Source of the DNA: Prochlorococcus sp. MIT 0701 | Lineage (GTDB): Bacteria; Cyanobacteriota; Cyanobacteriia; PCC-6307; Cyanobiaceae | Length of the DNA: 64,000 nucleotides | Direction of reading: 5' to 3' | Assembly (NCBI RefSeq): GCF_000760295.1 | Contig: NZ_JNBA01000039.1 | Coordinates: 248,001 to 312,000 of the forward strand | Shown: one piece after another, positions 1 to 9,428 of the stretch | How the letters are laid out: every line of letters starts with the position of its first letter | How positions within the stretch are numbered: the stretch's first letter is position 1 | Notes under the pieces: generated by a model | What the model was told of the DNA's origin: nothing | Database searches by the model: none | Seen by the model: the letters and a program-made list of their open reading frames with translations, nothing else | Position numbers and translations under genes: made by a program

Positions 1-804
1 CTCAGGAATCGGGTGGGCTTCAACTTTGATCACCTCTCCATGAACAAGTCGTTTCTTAGCTCGTTCACGTACTCCTTTTTGTAAGCTTTTTATTAGGGTT
101 TGATTTTTTTGCATGGTTCCTGTTCCCACTGCAACATGGTCATACTTGGGGAACACCCAGCCGTAGAAATCTGGCGATACATCAGTGCCTACATACATTT
201 CAGCAAGGTCTTCGTAGTAAGCCATTTCTTCATTTGGCAACTTGATGCGCTCTTGGAATGCGATGGCGACGTTGTAGTCACCGGCATCCATAGCTGTTGC
301 TACACGGCTATTGGCTCCATCAGCTCCAATAATGAGGTCAACCTCGAGGCTTTTGGCTTCACCAGTGGATTTGCCAGTTGAATAGTCGGAGTAGGTGATT
401 GTGTATGGACCTTGACGATTAGAGCCAGTGTCGATTTTGGTGACTAGTCCATTAATCAAGTTAGTTCCGAGGCTGGCGGCGCGATCTCGCATAAAGGCAT
501 CCATGACCTCTCTGCGGCACATACCTATGTATTCACTCTTGTCTTCTGCGCTGTAAACCTTGTCCAGAGTGATGTCTACCTCACGGTTTGATGGAGAGAT
601 CATTCTCATGTTGCGAACCTTGCGGTCGATGATCGACTCGGGCAGGTCGAATTCATCCACCATGCAAAGAGGAATCGCTCCACCACAAGGCTTGGCATTA
701 TCGAGTTTGCGTTCGAATAGCCAGGTCTGGATACCTGCTTTGGCAAGAACTTCTGCGGCGCAGGATCCACTTGGACCACCACCGACAACGGCAACACGCA
801 GCAT
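1..804 (-). CDS. chlP: Geranylgeranyl reductase, 3' end beyond window
   Basis: Reduces the geranylgeranyl side chain to phytyl for chlorophyll and tocopherol synthesis at the thylakoid. The 268 codons in the window start at an ATG (804) and run off the left edge without a stop; the family is roughly 450 residues, so about 40 percent is missing. Seen: N-terminal FAD-binding motif VVGGGPSGS (residues 6-14), CGGAIP (40-45) typical of the geranylgeranyl reductase family, and the second FAD motif GADGANSRV (160-168). It is divergent from the carboxypeptidase gene at 914; the 109-bp gap must hold both promoters. Identification is by recognition of these motifs. Confidence 0.93.
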   Translation of the reverse strand, partial: MLRVAVVGGGPSGSCAAEVLAKAGIQTWLFERKLDNAKPCGGAIPLCMVDEFDLPESIIDRKVRNMRMISPSNREVDITLDKVYSAEDKSEYIGMCRREVMDAFMRDRAASLGTNLINGLVTKIDTGSNRQGPYTITYSDYSTGKSTGEAKSLEVDLIIGADGANSRVATAMDAGDYNVAIAFQERIKLPNEEMAYYEDLAEMYVGTDVSPDFYGWVFPKYDHVAVGTGTMQKNQTLIKSLQKGVRERAKKRLVHGEVIKVEAHPIPE

Positions 805-913
805 GTTCAGATCCGCCCCGCGGAATCACTTAAGTAAAACTTACTTCCCTGAAAGAGATTTTGGGGCCCCCTGGCGCCCCCCCTTACGATCTAGATAACA
901 CTGCATCAACTTC

Positions 914-1645
914 GTGGCTCGAGCAATCAACGCTCGACGCATCAGCCGAGATGACATTCCCGTTGCTCGTCGGTCGCGTCCTCAGAGACGGGCAAGGGGT
1001 GGCTCATTGGGATTATTGGTGGCTTGTTTGATGGTGTTTGGAGGTTTCATCACAGCTGTGTTGTTCGGCCCATGGCTATTTGCTGGGCTTATGGGTCCAG
1101 CTCCTGTTGAGGGAATTCAGGATCGTCCTACTGCTGACGGACGTCTGCTCGGACATTTCCCTTATCCAGAAGCCTCAGTGCAGAATCGAATTCTCATGCA
1201 GCCTGGGATTGAGCTGCATCAGGAAGCGGCTGATGCATTGAGTTCCATGCGTGCTGCGGCTTCAGCAGATGGTGTTGATTTGAGGCTGTTGAGTGGCTAC
1301 CGCTCTCAGGACCTACAAGAACAAATCTTTTTTGAAATCAAATCAGACCGAAACCAGACGGCAGCCGAACGGGCCAAGGTCTCTGCACCTCCAGGTTATT
1401 CCGAACACAGCACTGGCTATGCCATTGATCTTGGTGACGGGACGATTCCTGAAGCGAATCTGTCTGAGAGCTTCGAAGCCACTAGGGCGTTCCGCTGGCT
1501 GCAGGATCATGCAGCTAGTTATCACTTTGTCCTTTCCTTTCCCCTTGATAACCCACAGGGGGTGACATATGAGCCTTGGCATTGGCGATTTGAGGGTTCA
1601 GCTTCTGCTCTGAGACTCTTTGAAGCGGCGCATCAACTGAAATGA
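914..1645 (+). CDS. D-alanyl-D-alanine carboxypeptidase, VanY/LAS family, membrane-anchored
   Basis: Predicted periplasmic zinc peptidase trimming peptidoglycan stem peptides. The 243-residue product has an Arg-rich N-terminus, one membrane segment at about residues 31-60, then a VanY domain with SGYRS (about 127), the zinc motif HSTGYAID (about 165, His and Asp ligands) and EPWHWRF (about 220, catalytic Glu and third His ligand). All metal and catalytic residues of the LAS family are visible. The start is a GTG; the first in-frame Met lies inside the membrane segment, so a GTG or similar start is needed. It stands alone between chlP (divergent) and typA. The substrate bond is inferred from family membership. 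Confidence 0.88.
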   Translation: MARAINARRISRDDIPVARRSRPQRRARGGSLGLLVACLMVFGGFITAVLFGPWLFAGLMGPAPVEGIQDRPTADGRLLGHFPYPEASVQNRILMQPGIELHQEAADALSSMRAAASADGVDLRLLSGYRSQDLQEQIFFEIKSDRNQTAAERAKVSAPPGYSEHSTGYAIDLGDGTIPEANLSESFEATRAFRWLQDHAASYHFVLSFPLDNPQGVTYEPWHWRFEGSASALRLFEAAHQLK

Positions 1646-1791
1646 ATGAACTGAAGAAGGATTTTTTCGGTCTTAGAAGTTTTGATTAGCTAGCGGAAGG
1701 GGCCTAGAAGTTAAGTCGAATCTCATATTGAGATAGCCTTCCGCCACTACGCCTGTGTGCGTTCCCTTTTCCTTTTGAAAGTCTCTGACCC

Positions 1792-3594
1792 ATGAGTGCC
1801 CAGGCCAAGGCGATCCGCAACATTGCAATTATCGCTCACGTGGATCACGGCAAAACAACCTTGGTGGATGCCCTGTTGACTCAGTCCGGGATCTTCCGAG
1901 ATAACGAGGCTATCCCCACATGTGTCATGGACTCCAATGATTTGGAAAGGGAACGGGGCATTACGATCCTTTCAAAGAACACGGCAGTTACCTACGACGA
2001 GACTCGGATCAACATTGTTGATACCCCTGGGCATGCCGATTTTGGCGGTGAGGTTGAGCGGGTGCTTGGCATGGTTGATGGCTGTTTGCTGATCGTTGAC
2101 GCCAACGAGGGGCCTATGCCACAGACGCGTTTCGTCCTCAAGAAGGCGCTTGAGCAGGGCCTGCGGCCGATTGTGTTCGTGAACAAGATTGATCGTGCGC
2201 GGGTGGATCCTGAAACCGCTGTCAACAAGGTCCTCGATCTGTTTGTTGAACTCGGTGCAGATGATGACCAATGTGATTTCCCGTACTTGTTCGGCAGTGG
2301 CATGGGTGGTTTTGCCAAGCCGGATATGGCAACTGAAAGTCGAACAATGAAGCCACTATTTGATGCCATCCTGCGTCATGTTCCACCACCAGTTGGGGAT
2401 GAGAGCAAACCTCTTCAGCTACAGATCACTACTCTCGATTATTCAGACTTCCTGGGCAGGATTGTGATTGGCCGGGTTCATAACGGAGTTATCCGTAATG
2501 GTCAGAGTGCTTCGTTAATCAAGGATGATGGCAGCATTAAGCGTGGCCGGATTAGCAAACTACTCGGTTTCGAAGGGTTGCAACGGATTGAGATCCAACA
2601 AGCTGGAGCCGGTGATCTCGTTGCTTTAGCCGGTTTCGATCAAGTCAATATTGGCGAGACCATTGCCTGTCCAGATGAACCAAAGGCTTTACCTCTAATC
2701 AAGGTGGATGAACCCACTTTGCAGATGACATTTGTCGTCAATGATTCACCCTTTGCTGGGAAAGAAGGCAAATTCGTCACTAGCCGGCAGCTGCGAGATC
2801 GTTTACGCAAGGAATTACTCACCAATGTTGCCTTACGGGTTGAGGACACTGATTCTCCTGATCGTTTTGCGGTTAGCGGACGTGGTGAGCTACACCTGGG
2901 CATCCTGATTGAGACCATGCGCCGCGAGGGGTTTGAGTTTCAGGTAACCCAGCCTCAGGTGATCTTCCGAACGATTGACGGCACTCCCTGCGAGCCCGTT
3001 GAGACCTTGGTCATGGATGTACCAGAGGCAGCCGTTGGCTCCTGCATTGAGAAGTTGGGTGTGCGTCGGGGTGAAATGCAGAACATGGAAGCCGGTAACG
3101 ACGGTCGCACCCAGCTTGAATTTGTTGTTCCTTCTCGAGGGTTGATCGGTTTCCGTGGTGAGTTTGTACGTGCTACCAGGGGTGAAGGAATTATGAGCCA
3201 CTCTTTTTTTGAATATCGCCCAATGTTGGGTGAGTTTGATGCTCGTCGGAATGGTGTTCTGATTGCTTTTGAGCAGGGCACTGCGACCTTCTACGCACTC
3301 AAGAATGCTGAGGGTCGAGGTCAGTTCTTCATCTCTCCGGGTATCAAGGTTTATAAGGGGATGATCGTTGGCGAAAACAATCGGCCTCAGGATCTGGAGT
3401 TAAACGTTTGCAAGGCCAAACAACTCACAAATATTCGCTCTGCTGGTGCAGAAGAACTCGATACCTTGCAGACACCTGTACAGATGACCCTTGAACGTGC
3501 TCTTGAGTACATCGGTCCAGACGAGATGCTTGAGGTCACCCCAGAGTCCATTCGCTTGCGCAAGTTGCCTGCCAAGAAGATGGCCAAACGCTGA
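1792..3594 (+). CDS. typA: Ribosome-associated GTPase TypA/BipA
   Basis: Translation-factor GTPase related to EF-G that binds the ribosome and acts in ribosome assembly and stress responses. The 600-residue length is typical. Seen: G1 loop AHVDHGKTT (15-23), switch region ERERGIT, G3 DTPGHAD, G4 NKID, then domain II and the C-terminal BipA region with the conserved [10 protein letters not shown] stretch. ATG start followed directly by the conserved N-terminus. The 146-bp upstream gap is large enough for its own promoter. The next gene (DUF309) starts 8 bp after the stop, suggesting co-transcription. Confidence 0.97.
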   Translation: MSAQAKAIRNIAIIAHVDHGKTTLVDALLTQSGIFRDNEAIPTCVMDSNDLERERGITILSKNTAVTYDETRINIVDTPGHADFGGEVERVLGMVDGCLLIVDANEGPMPQTRFVLKKALEQGLRPIVFVNKIDRARVDPETAVNKVLDLFVELGADDDQCDFPYLFGSGMGGFAKPDMATESRTMKPLFDAILRHVPPPVGDESKPLQLQITTLDYSDFLGRIVIGRVHNGVIRNGQSASLIKDDGSIKRGRISKLLGFEGLQRIEIQQAGAGDLVALAGFDQVNIGETIACPDEPKALPLIKVDEPTLQMTFVVNDSPFAGKEGKFVTSRQLRDRLRKELLTNVALRVEDTDSPDRFAVSGRGELHLGILIETMRREGFEFQVTQPQVIFRTIDGTPCEPVETLVMDVPEAAVGSCIEKLGVRRGEMQNMEAGNDGRTQLEFVVPSRGLIGFRGEFVRATRGEGIMSHSFFEYRPMLGEFDARRNGVLIAFEQGTATFYALKNAEGRGQFFISPGIKVYKGMIVGENNRPQDLELNVCKAKQLTNIRSAGAEELDTLQTPVQMTLERALEYIGPDEMLEVTPESIRLRKLPAKKMAKR

Positions 3595-3602
3595 GGCTCT
3601 TG

Positions 3603-3992
3603 ATGGAGAGATTCCAGCCTACTGATCTGATCAATGATCCACGTTTTCAACTAGGCGTGGAGCTTTTTAATAATGCCGATTGGTACCCCGCTCATGACGC
3701 CTTTGAGGAGCTTTGGCATGAGACATCCGGTCAAGCACGCCAGACCATCCAAGGGGTACTTCAGGTTGCTGTTGCCCAACTTCACTTGCAGCGCGGAAAT
3801 CGTCGCGGGGCAACCCTTCTTTATGGTGAAGGCCTCGGGCGTCTAAAAGCTCTAGGAACTCCAAACCTGGGTCTTGACCTTGATCAGCTCTGCGCCTGTG
3901 TGGAGAATCGCTTGCAACGGCTTCAGCAGGGACAGGATCCCGACGAGTGCACTGTCCCAGGCCTGATCTATTACAGCTCAGTTCCTGAGTAA
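3603..3992 (+). CDS. DUF309 family protein
   Basis: Small conserved protein of unknown function, common in cyanobacteria and plastid-bearing eukaryotes. The 129-residue product carries the DUF309 signature HDAFEELWHE near residues 30-40 followed by a helical region with IQGVLQVAVA. I chose the ATG at 3603 rather than the TTG one codon upstream. It sits 8 bp downstream of typA and upstream of the LPS-export genes, and is probably in the typA transcript. No catalytic role is known to me; the HxxxExxWH pattern looks metal-binding, but that is inference. Confidence 0.88.
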   Translation: MERFQPTDLINDPRFQLGVELFNNADWYPAHDAFEELWHETSGQARQTIQGVLQVAVAQLHLQRGNRRGATLLYGEGLGRLKALGTPNLGLDLDQLCACVENRLQRLQQGQDPDECTVPGLIYYSSVPE

Positions 3993-4043
3993 ATTAACCA
4001 TCAAGATTTCGATCGTTCCGCTTTGGCTGCTCTTGTTCACGTC

Positions 4044-4481
4044 ATGGCCAGGAGTTTGCAAGTTCATCTCGCCATAGCGACAGCGTTGGTTGGAATGTCT
4101 ACCCCTGCCGTTTTAAGCCAGGAGGGCAGCCCTTCTGCTCCGGTAGAAGATGGCGGTTTGATCACAATCGAATCAGATATCCAAAACGCAGACAGCGTCA
4201 CAGGGGTTTTCACCGCCATCGGCAACGTTCGCATCATTTATCCAGCCCGAGGAATCGTTGCTACCTCTAGACAGGCTCAATACTTCAGCAAAGAAGATCG
4301 TGTGGTCCTTACCGGAGATGTTGATGTGATTCGGGACGGTGAAAATTCCATGCAGGCTGAGCGAGTTGTTTATCTTCTCGAGGAGGAACAAGCGGTAGCC
4401 GACCCACGGCCTGGTGCTCAAGTGTTCACTTCTGTGCAACTTGATTCCAACAATCAGTCAGAGGCACCCTTGGCCCAATGA
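4044..4481 (+). CDS. lptA: LptA/OstA-like periplasmic LPS transport protein
   Basis: Predicted periplasmic bridge protein of the Lpt system that carries lipopolysaccharide to the outer membrane. The 145-residue product begins with a signal peptide (hydrophobic about residues 7-25, likely cleavage after LSQ). A beta-rich OstA-like domain follows, with DIQNADSVTGVFTAIGNV and a QAERVVYL repeat typical of the LptA/LptC fold. An in-frame TTG lies seven codons upstream, but the ATG at 4044 gives a proper signal peptide. The stop overlaps the ATG of the LptB gene (ATGA), indicating translational coupling, and that context strongly supports the Lpt assignment. Confidence 0.85.
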   Translation: MARSLQVHLAIATALVGMSTPAVLSQEGSPSAPVEDGGLITIESDIQNADSVTGVFTAIGNVRIIYPARGIVATSRQAQYFSKEDRVVLTGDVDVIRDGENSMQAERVVYLLEEEQAVADPRPGAQVFTSVQLDSNNQSEAPLAQ

Positions 4482-5206
4482 GTCTTTGTTTAGAGCAGGT
4501 GGCGCTCACCGTGGGAGGGCGTCACCTGGTAAAAGATGTCTCCTTGCGCCTTGATCCAGGCGAAGTTGTTGGCTTACTCGGTCCCAATGGTGCCGGCAAG
4601 ACCACAACATTCAATCTTGTAATCGGCTTGTTGCGTCCTGATTACGGGCAGGTGCAACTTGATGGACAGCCAGTGGCGGATTTACCGATGCCCAATCGAG
4701 TTCGTCTAGGTATCGGTTATCTCCCTCAGGAACCAAGTGTGTTCCGGCAGCTCAGCGTGCGACAAAACCTTGAGCTTGCTCTCTCTCAGAGTCATTTAAC
4801 AACTCATCAGCGTCGGGAGCGTCTCGAACAGTTAGTTGAAGACTTTCATCTCAACATGTTCTTGGACCGTCGTGGCTATCAGCTTTCCGGCGGCGAACGA
4901 CGTCGCTGCGAGGTAGCACGTGCCTTGGCGGTAGGACTAGAAGGTCCGACCTACCTCTTGCTTGATGAACCCTTCGCAGGTGTTGACCCCATGGCAGTAG
5001 CGGACCTCCAGGTTTTGATTCATACCCTCCGGGAGCGTGGCATGGGCATCCTGATCACTGATCACAATGTCCGTGAAACCCTCGCCATCACTGACCGCTC
5101 TTACATTCTTACTGAAGGCAGCATTCTTGCTTCAGGCCGTTCTGAAGAAGTGGCAATCAACCCCTTGGTGCGGCGTCACTATCTCGGGGAGGGTTTTCAG
5201 CTTTGA
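4478..5206 (+). CDS. lptB: LPS export ABC transporter ATPase LptB
   Basis: Cytoplasmic ATPase powering LPS extraction from the inner membrane. The 242 residues are the usual length. Seen: Walker A GPNGAGKTT (35-43), Q-loop region, ABC signature LSGGERRR near 137, Walker B LLLDEPFAGVDP near 160-172, and the H-loop in ITDHNV. Both the ERRR after the signature and the LDEPFAGVDP form are typical of LptB. It overlaps the LptA-like gene by 4 bp and the permease gene by 4 bp, giving a tightly coupled lptA-lptB-permease operon. Confidence 0.95.
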   Translation: MSLCLEQVALTVGGRHLVKDVSLRLDPGEVVGLLGPNGAGKTTTFNLVIGLLRPDYGQVQLDGQPVADLPMPNRVRLGIGYLPQEPSVFRQLSVRQNLELALSQSHLTTHQRRERLEQLVEDFHLNMFLDRRGYQLSGGERRRCEVARALAVGLEGPTYLLLDEPFAGVDPMAVADLQVLIHTLRERGMGILITDHNVRETLAITDRSYILTEGSILASGRSEEVAINPLVRRHYLGEGFQL

Positions 5207-6414
5207 GCAAATGGCGCCTTGGAAAGTTGAAAGACGTTGATTCTTGGCCATGGAAGTGGTGGCGCTGGGCTTCGTCCAAGTGGAGGCTGATACCACTGCT
5301 GGATCGATGGCTTTTAGGAGAGTTGATACCCGTATTGCTGTTTGCCATAGCAGCCTTCACGGTGGTTTCCGTCTCAGTGGGGGTGATGTTTGATTTGGTG
5401 CGCAAGATTGTTGAGTTTGGATTGCCTCTGCATTTTGCATTGCAGGTTTTTAGCTTGAAGTTGCCTTTCTTTCTGGTGATTTCTTTTCCGATGGCCACTT
5501 TGTTGGCCACCTTGTTGGCCTATAGCCGTCTTTCTTCTAACAGCGAATTCACGGCTTTGCGCAGCCTCGGTGTAAGCACCAGACGAATCGTTGCTCCAGC
5601 ATTGGCATTGGCATTATTGATGACAGGGCTAACTTTTATCTTCAATGATGTCATTGTTCCAAGAACAAATAGTAGTGCTGAGGTGACGGTAAAGCGAGCT
5701 CTTGGTAAAGCAATTGCTACAGAGAAAGGCAAACATGTTGTTTATTCCCGATTCGGAACGATTACTGGTGCAGAAGCTGAAGATAGGAATCAAGGGCTTT
5801 CTCAGTTGTTTTATGCAAGGGAATTCCTTAAGGGAGAAATGGAGGATGTCACAGTGCTTGATTTGTCTCGTCTTGGTTTTACTCAGATGTTGAAGGCCGA
5901 GCGGGCTATTTGGAATGAGCGGGAGGCGATGTGGGAATTTTTTGACGGCAATATCCTTACTCTCACGCCAAGTGGGAGTACCACTTCAGTTGAATTTGAT
6001 CGCTATCTCTACCCCCTAACATCAGGACCAATTCGTGTGGCCAAACTCCCTAAAGATGCCAACAACATGACGGTCGCACAGGCAATGGAGGCCGTAAGTA
6101 TTTATACCGACGCAGGTAACCGTAAAGAGGCAAGGCGTTTGAAGGTGCGTATCCAAGAAAAATTCACTTTCCCGATGTCATGCCTGGTGTTTGGCCTGAT
6201 TGGCAGCAGCCTTGGAGCAAAACCTAATTCTCGGACCAGTCGGACCCAGGGATTTGGCATCAGTCTCTTATTAATTCTTGCTTATTACACGCTTAGTTTC
6301 AGCTTCAGTTCTCTAGGGGTTAAGGGCACTTTGACACCCCTGCTGGCAGCCTGGACCCCTGTTTTTATCTCTTTGGCAGGTGGCGGTCTGTTGCTGCGTC
6401 AGGCCAGTCGATGA
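5203..6414 (+). CDS. LptF/LptG (YjgP/YjgQ) family LPS export permease
   Basis: Inner-membrane permease partner of LptB. The 403-residue product has membrane segments near residues 45-70, 85-105 and 125-150, a long periplasmic beta-rich middle, and three closing segments from about 320 to 400, the YjgP/YjgQ layout. The start is unclear: the reading frame opens at a TTG (5203) overlapping the lptB stop and there is no early in-frame ATG. Only one permease gene is visible, so it may act as a homodimer or pair with a second copy elsewhere, as is common in cyanobacteria. Confidence 0.88.
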   Translation: MSKWRLGKLKDVDSWPWKWWRWASSKWRLIPLLDRWLLGELIPVLLFAIAAFTVVSVSVGVMFDLVRKIVEFGLPLHFALQVFSLKLPFFLVISFPMATLLATLLAYSRLSSNSEFTALRSLGVSTRRIVAPALALALLMTGLTFIFNDVIVPRTNSSAEVTVKRALGKAIATEKGKHVVYSRFGTITGAEAEDRNQGLSQLFYAREFLKGEMEDVTVLDLSRLGFTQMLKAERAIWNEREAMWEFFDGNILTLTPSGSTTSVEFDRYLYPLTSGPIRVAKLPKDANNMTVAQAMEAVSIYTDAGNRKEARRLKVRIQEKFTFPMSCLVFGLIGSSLGAKPNSRTSRTQGFGISLLLILAYYTLSFSFSSLGVKGTLTPLLAAWTPVFISLAGGGLLLRQASR

Positions 6415-6453
6415 ACTGCAACGGCAGAATAAGAGAGTTGTCGCAAGGCCCTG

Positions 6454-7410
6454 GTGTTTGGAGTGACGTTGGCTGAGCTTTCCGCCTCGCTAGGGGATCC
6501 TGTTTTGGCTCTTGGTTTGGCTGCATTTGCCCTACTTCTGTTGGCCATCCCAATCTCTTTTTGGATGGTTTCAGGAGGTAGCAATTCTGCTGTTGTCACA
6601 CTTTTGGTGGCTCTTGCCAATTTGGTTCTTACCGCTCAATTGGTTTTGAGGTGGTGGCAGTCGGGTCACTTCCCGATCAGCAACCTTTATGAATCCCTCT
6701 GCTTTCTGGCTTGGGCTTGCACACTTGCGCAGCTATTGGTGGAGCGTTCCTTGTCTTCACCGATTGTTTCTGCTGCTGCTACACCAATGGCTTTGCTTTG
6801 TGTGGCTTTTGCCAGCTTTGCATTACCAGAAACTCTTCAGGAGGCGTCTCCTCTGGTACCGGCTCTTCGATCCAGTTGGCTTGTAATGCACGTGAGCGTG
6901 ATCATGTGCAGTTACGCGGCCCTGCTTGTTGGTTCTTTCTTATCAATGGCGGTTCTATTTACTGATCGCCAGCAAACTTTGGAGCTACGCAGCAGTTCAA
7001 TTGGCACGGGTGGCTTTCGTCAGGCAAAGCTCGCCACATCTGCTATGGATCAGAATGATGGCCTGCGCCTGAGTTCAATCAACTTGAGCCGCACTGAACA
7101 GTTAGACAGCCTTAGTTATCGCACGATTACGGTTGGCTTTTTGTTGCTCACGCTTGGCTTGATCAGTGGTGCCGTTTGGGCCAATGAGGCCTGGGGGAGC
7201 TGGTGGAGTTGGGATCCAAAGGAAACGTGGGCTCTAATTTGTTGGATGGTTTACGCGGCCTATCTGCATACACGTTTCAGCCGTGGCTGGAGCGGGCGAC
7301 GTCCGGCTTTAGTTGCCGTAGCTGGAATCGTTGTGATCGTTGTTTGTTATATCGGTGTGAATCTGTTAGGAATTGGTTTGCACAGCTACGGCTGGTTCTT
7401 TGAAGCCTAA
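6454..7410 (+). CDS. ccsA: Cytochrome c biogenesis protein CcsA (heme attachment)
   Basis: System II cytochrome c synthase subunit in the thylakoid membrane that brings heme to apocytochromes c6 and f. The 318 residues form about eight membrane segments; the tryptophan-rich heme-handling WWD motif ([13 protein letters not shown]) lies near residues 248-260, and conserved His residues flank it (for example HVSV and GLHSYGW at the C-terminus). A GTG at 6454 is used as start, with a GTG at 6463 as an alternative. It follows the LPS permease by 39 bp and is followed by a strong hairpin terminator. Confidence 0.9.
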   Translation: MFGVTLAELSASLGDPVLALGLAAFALLLLAIPISFWMVSGGSNSAVVTLLVALANLVLTAQLVLRWWQSGHFPISNLYESLCFLAWACTLAQLLVERSLSSPIVSAAATPMALLCVAFASFALPETLQEASPLVPALRSSWLVMHVSVIMCSYAALLVGSFLSMAVLFTDRQQTLELRSSSIGTGGFRQAKLATSAMDQNDGLRLSSINLSRTEQLDSLSYRTITVGFLLLTLGLISGAVWANEAWGSWWSWDPKETWALICWMVYAAYLHTRFSRGWSGRRPALVAVAGIVVIVVCYIGVNLLGIGLHSYGWFFEA

Positions 7411-7468
7411 TCTTCTAATGTTGATCTATTCTTTTTAACAACAAATCCCCGCAAAACTAATACGCAGG

Positions 7469-7493
7469 AGATGCAGTTGTTGCTGCATCTTTT
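7469..7493 (+). terminator. Rho-independent terminator after ccsA
   Basis: Perfect 8-bp stem AGATGCAG/CTGCATCT with a 6-nt loop, followed by TTTTG. It lies 59 bp after the ccsA stop and 19 bp before the end of the convergent rpe gene, so it may serve both strands, though the T-run favours the plus strand. Confidence 0.75.
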
Positions 7494-7511
7494 GCTTCAG
7501 ACAAGAACACC

Positions 7512-8180
7512 CTAAGGACGTTTGCTGTTACGGATGCCTCGGATAGCTTCGGCGTAGTCGGGCTGATTGAACACGCCAGATCCGCTCACAATTGCATTGG
7601 CGCCAGCTTCGATCACTTTCCAGGCATTGTCGGCCTTGATCCCTCCATCGACTTCGATCCAGGGATCGAGACCCTGTTCGTCGCAAATGCGACGCAGGTC
7701 GCGGATCTTCTGCACTTGATTGTCGATGAAGCTTTGCCCACCGAAGCCTGGGTTTACGCTCATGATCAGTACTAGATCACATAGCTCCAGGCAGTACTCA
7801 AGGGTGTCCAGAGGTGTGCTTGGGTTGAGTACTGCTCCTGCTTTCTTGCCGAGATCCTTGATTTGCGCAAGGTTGCGGTGAAGGTGTGGGCAGGCTTCAA
7901 CCTGCACATAGATGTGATCTGCACCAGCTTTTGCGAAATCTCCTACATACCTTTCTGGTTCCACGATCATCAGGTGGACATCTAGGGGCTTACTGGTCAC
8001 AGGCCTTAGTGCTTCAACGATCAGAGGACCAATCGTGATATTTGGCACGAATCGGCCGTCCATGACATCCACATGAATCCAGTCTGCGCCGGCTTGATCT
8101 ACAGCCTTAACGTCTTCGCCTAGGCGGGAGAAATCGGCAGAGAGGATCGAAGGTGCAATTACCAGGGGCTTCGTGCTCAT
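7512..8180 (-). CDS. rpe: Ribulose-phosphate 3-epimerase
   Basis: Interconverts ribulose 5-phosphate and xylulose 5-phosphate in the Calvin cycle and pentose phosphate pathway; cytosolic TIM barrel. The 222-residue product starts at ATG 8180 ([16 protein letters not shown]); the open frame extends 37 codons further but that part looks unrelated to the family. Seen: SILSADF, the metal-binding HVDVMDG and HLMI motifs, [10 protein letters not shown], and EVDGGI near the C-terminus. It is divergent from glpX, another Calvin-cycle gene, across a 212-bp gap. Confidence 0.96.
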   Translation of the reverse strand: MSTKPLVIAPSILSADFSRLGEDVKAVDQAGADWIHVDVMDGRFVPNITIGPLIVEALRPVTSKPLDVHLMIVEPERYVGDFAKAGADHIYVQVEACPHLHRNLAQIKDLGKKAGAVLNPSTPLDTLEYCLELCDLVLIMSVNPGFGGQSFIDNQVQKIRDLRRICDEQGLDPWIEVDGGIKADNAWKVIEAGANAIVSGSGVFNQPDYAEAIRGIRNSKRP

Positions 8181-8308
8181 CGATCTGAGTTGAGGAGTGG
8201 GCGATTCTAGGAATCGACTGTATGGGCATTCTCGTTGTTGCCTGCACTGATACAGTGAGCAGCGCTTTAGAGCCGAGAACCCCTGCGGCATCGGGTCCTT
8301 TCACATGA

Positions 8309-8325
8309 TCAGCGTATAACGCTGA
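8309..8325. promoter_or_regulatory. Palindrome upstream of glpX
   Basis: Inverted repeat TCAGCG-TATAA-CGCTGA in the rpe-glpX divergent gap, 68 bp before the glpX start. Dyad symmetry and position fit an operator or a short 5' UTR hairpin; neither is shown. Confidence 0.3.
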
Positions 8326-8392
8326 CCCGTGAATTCAGTCCAGCCCTGCTCGTTTCTTTGGTCTTCACACCCATCCCCACCGCCGCATACCA

Positions 8393-9397
8393 GTGGATCG
8401 CACTCTTATTCAGGAAATTCTCGAGGTCGTTGAGCAAGCGGCCATTGCGTCTGCACATCTGACTGGTCTCGGCAAGAAAGACGAAGCCGATGCAGCAGCT
8501 GTGGAAGCCATGCGCAAGCGGATGGGCCAAATCGAAATGCAAGGTCGCATCGTCATCGGTGAGGGGGAGCGCGACGAAGCCCCGATGCTTTATATCGGCG
8601 AAGAGGTTGGCAGCGGCAGCGGCCCAGGCGTTGACTTTGCTGTGGATCCCTGCGAAGGCACCAATCTTTGCGCCAACAACCAGCGAGGTTCGATGGCTGT
8701 ACTGGCCGCCTCTGATCGCGGTGGCCTTTTCAATGCTCCTGACTTTTACATGAAAAAGTTGGCGGCCCCCCCATCAGCGAAAGGCAAGGTGGACATTCGC
8801 AAATCTGCCACCGAGAACATCAACATCCTTAGCCAGTGTCTTGGGCTTGCCGTGAGTGAACTCACCATTGTCGTAATGGATCGAGCTCGTCACAAAGGTC
8901 TGATCTCTGAGATACGTGCCACTGGTGCACGTGTTCAACCCATCTCAGATGGGGATGTTCAAGCCGCCATTGCCTGTGGTTTTGCCGGCACCGGAACCCA
9001 CTGTCTAATGGGCATCGGTGCTGCTCCTGAGGGTGTGATTTCAGCTGCCGCAATGCGTGCTCTTGGTGGTCATTTTCAGGGCCAGCTGGTGTATGACCCT
9101 GCCATTGCTCAAACCAGTGAGTGGGCCGATTACACCAAGGAAGGCAACATTGCCCGCCTCAATGAGATGGGCATTACTGATGTTGACAAGATCTATGAAG
9201 CCGAAGAACTGGCTTCCGGTAACAATGTTGTTTTTGCGGGTAGTGGGATCACTGATGGACTGTTGTTCCATGGCGTTAAGTTCGAACCTGACTGCACACG
9301 CACTAGCAGCTTGGTGATCAGCACTCTTGACAACACAGCTCGGTTTACCAATACCGTGCATATCAAGGATGGAGCCAAGAGCATCGCTCTGAGCTAA
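8393..9397 (+). CDS. glpX: Class II fructose-1,6-/sedoheptulose-1,7-bisphosphatase
   Basis: Cyanobacterial bifunctional phosphatase of the Calvin cycle acting on fructose 1,6- and sedoheptulose 1,7-bisphosphate. The 334-residue length matches the family. Seen: [25 protein letters not shown] (metal and substrate site), and the conserved C-terminal SSLVIST region. The start is a GTG at 8393 giving the expected N-terminus [17 protein letters not shown]. It sits 31 bp upstream of hemA and may be co-transcribed with it, linking carbon fixation and tetrapyrrole genes. Confidence 0.96.
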   Translation: MDRTLIQEILEVVEQAAIASAHLTGLGKKDEADAAAVEAMRKRMGQIEMQGRIVIGEGERDEAPMLYIGEEVGSGSGPGVDFAVDPCEGTNLCANNQRGSMAVLAASDRGGLFNAPDFYMKKLAAPPSAKGKVDIRKSATENINILSQCLGLAVSELTIVVMDRARHKGLISEIRATGARVQPISDGDVQAAIACGFAGTGTHCLMGIGAAPEGVISAAAMRALGGHFQGQLVYDPAIAQTSEWADYTKEGNIARLNEMGITDVDKIYEAEELASGNNVVFAGSGITDGLLFHGVKFEPDCTRTSSLVISTLDNTARFTNTVHIKDGAKSIALS

Positions 9398-9428
9398 CCA
9401 TCCAAGACAAGATCTAAGGGACGTCTCC

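Noticed and set aside
862-890. GC-rich GGGGCCCCC run before chlP as a terminator
   Set aside because: It lies between two divergent genes where no transcript should end, and no T-run follows on either strand.
560-898. 112-residue plus-strand ORF opposite chlP
   Set aside because: Overlaps the FAD-binding region of chlP on the other strand and shows no family pattern.
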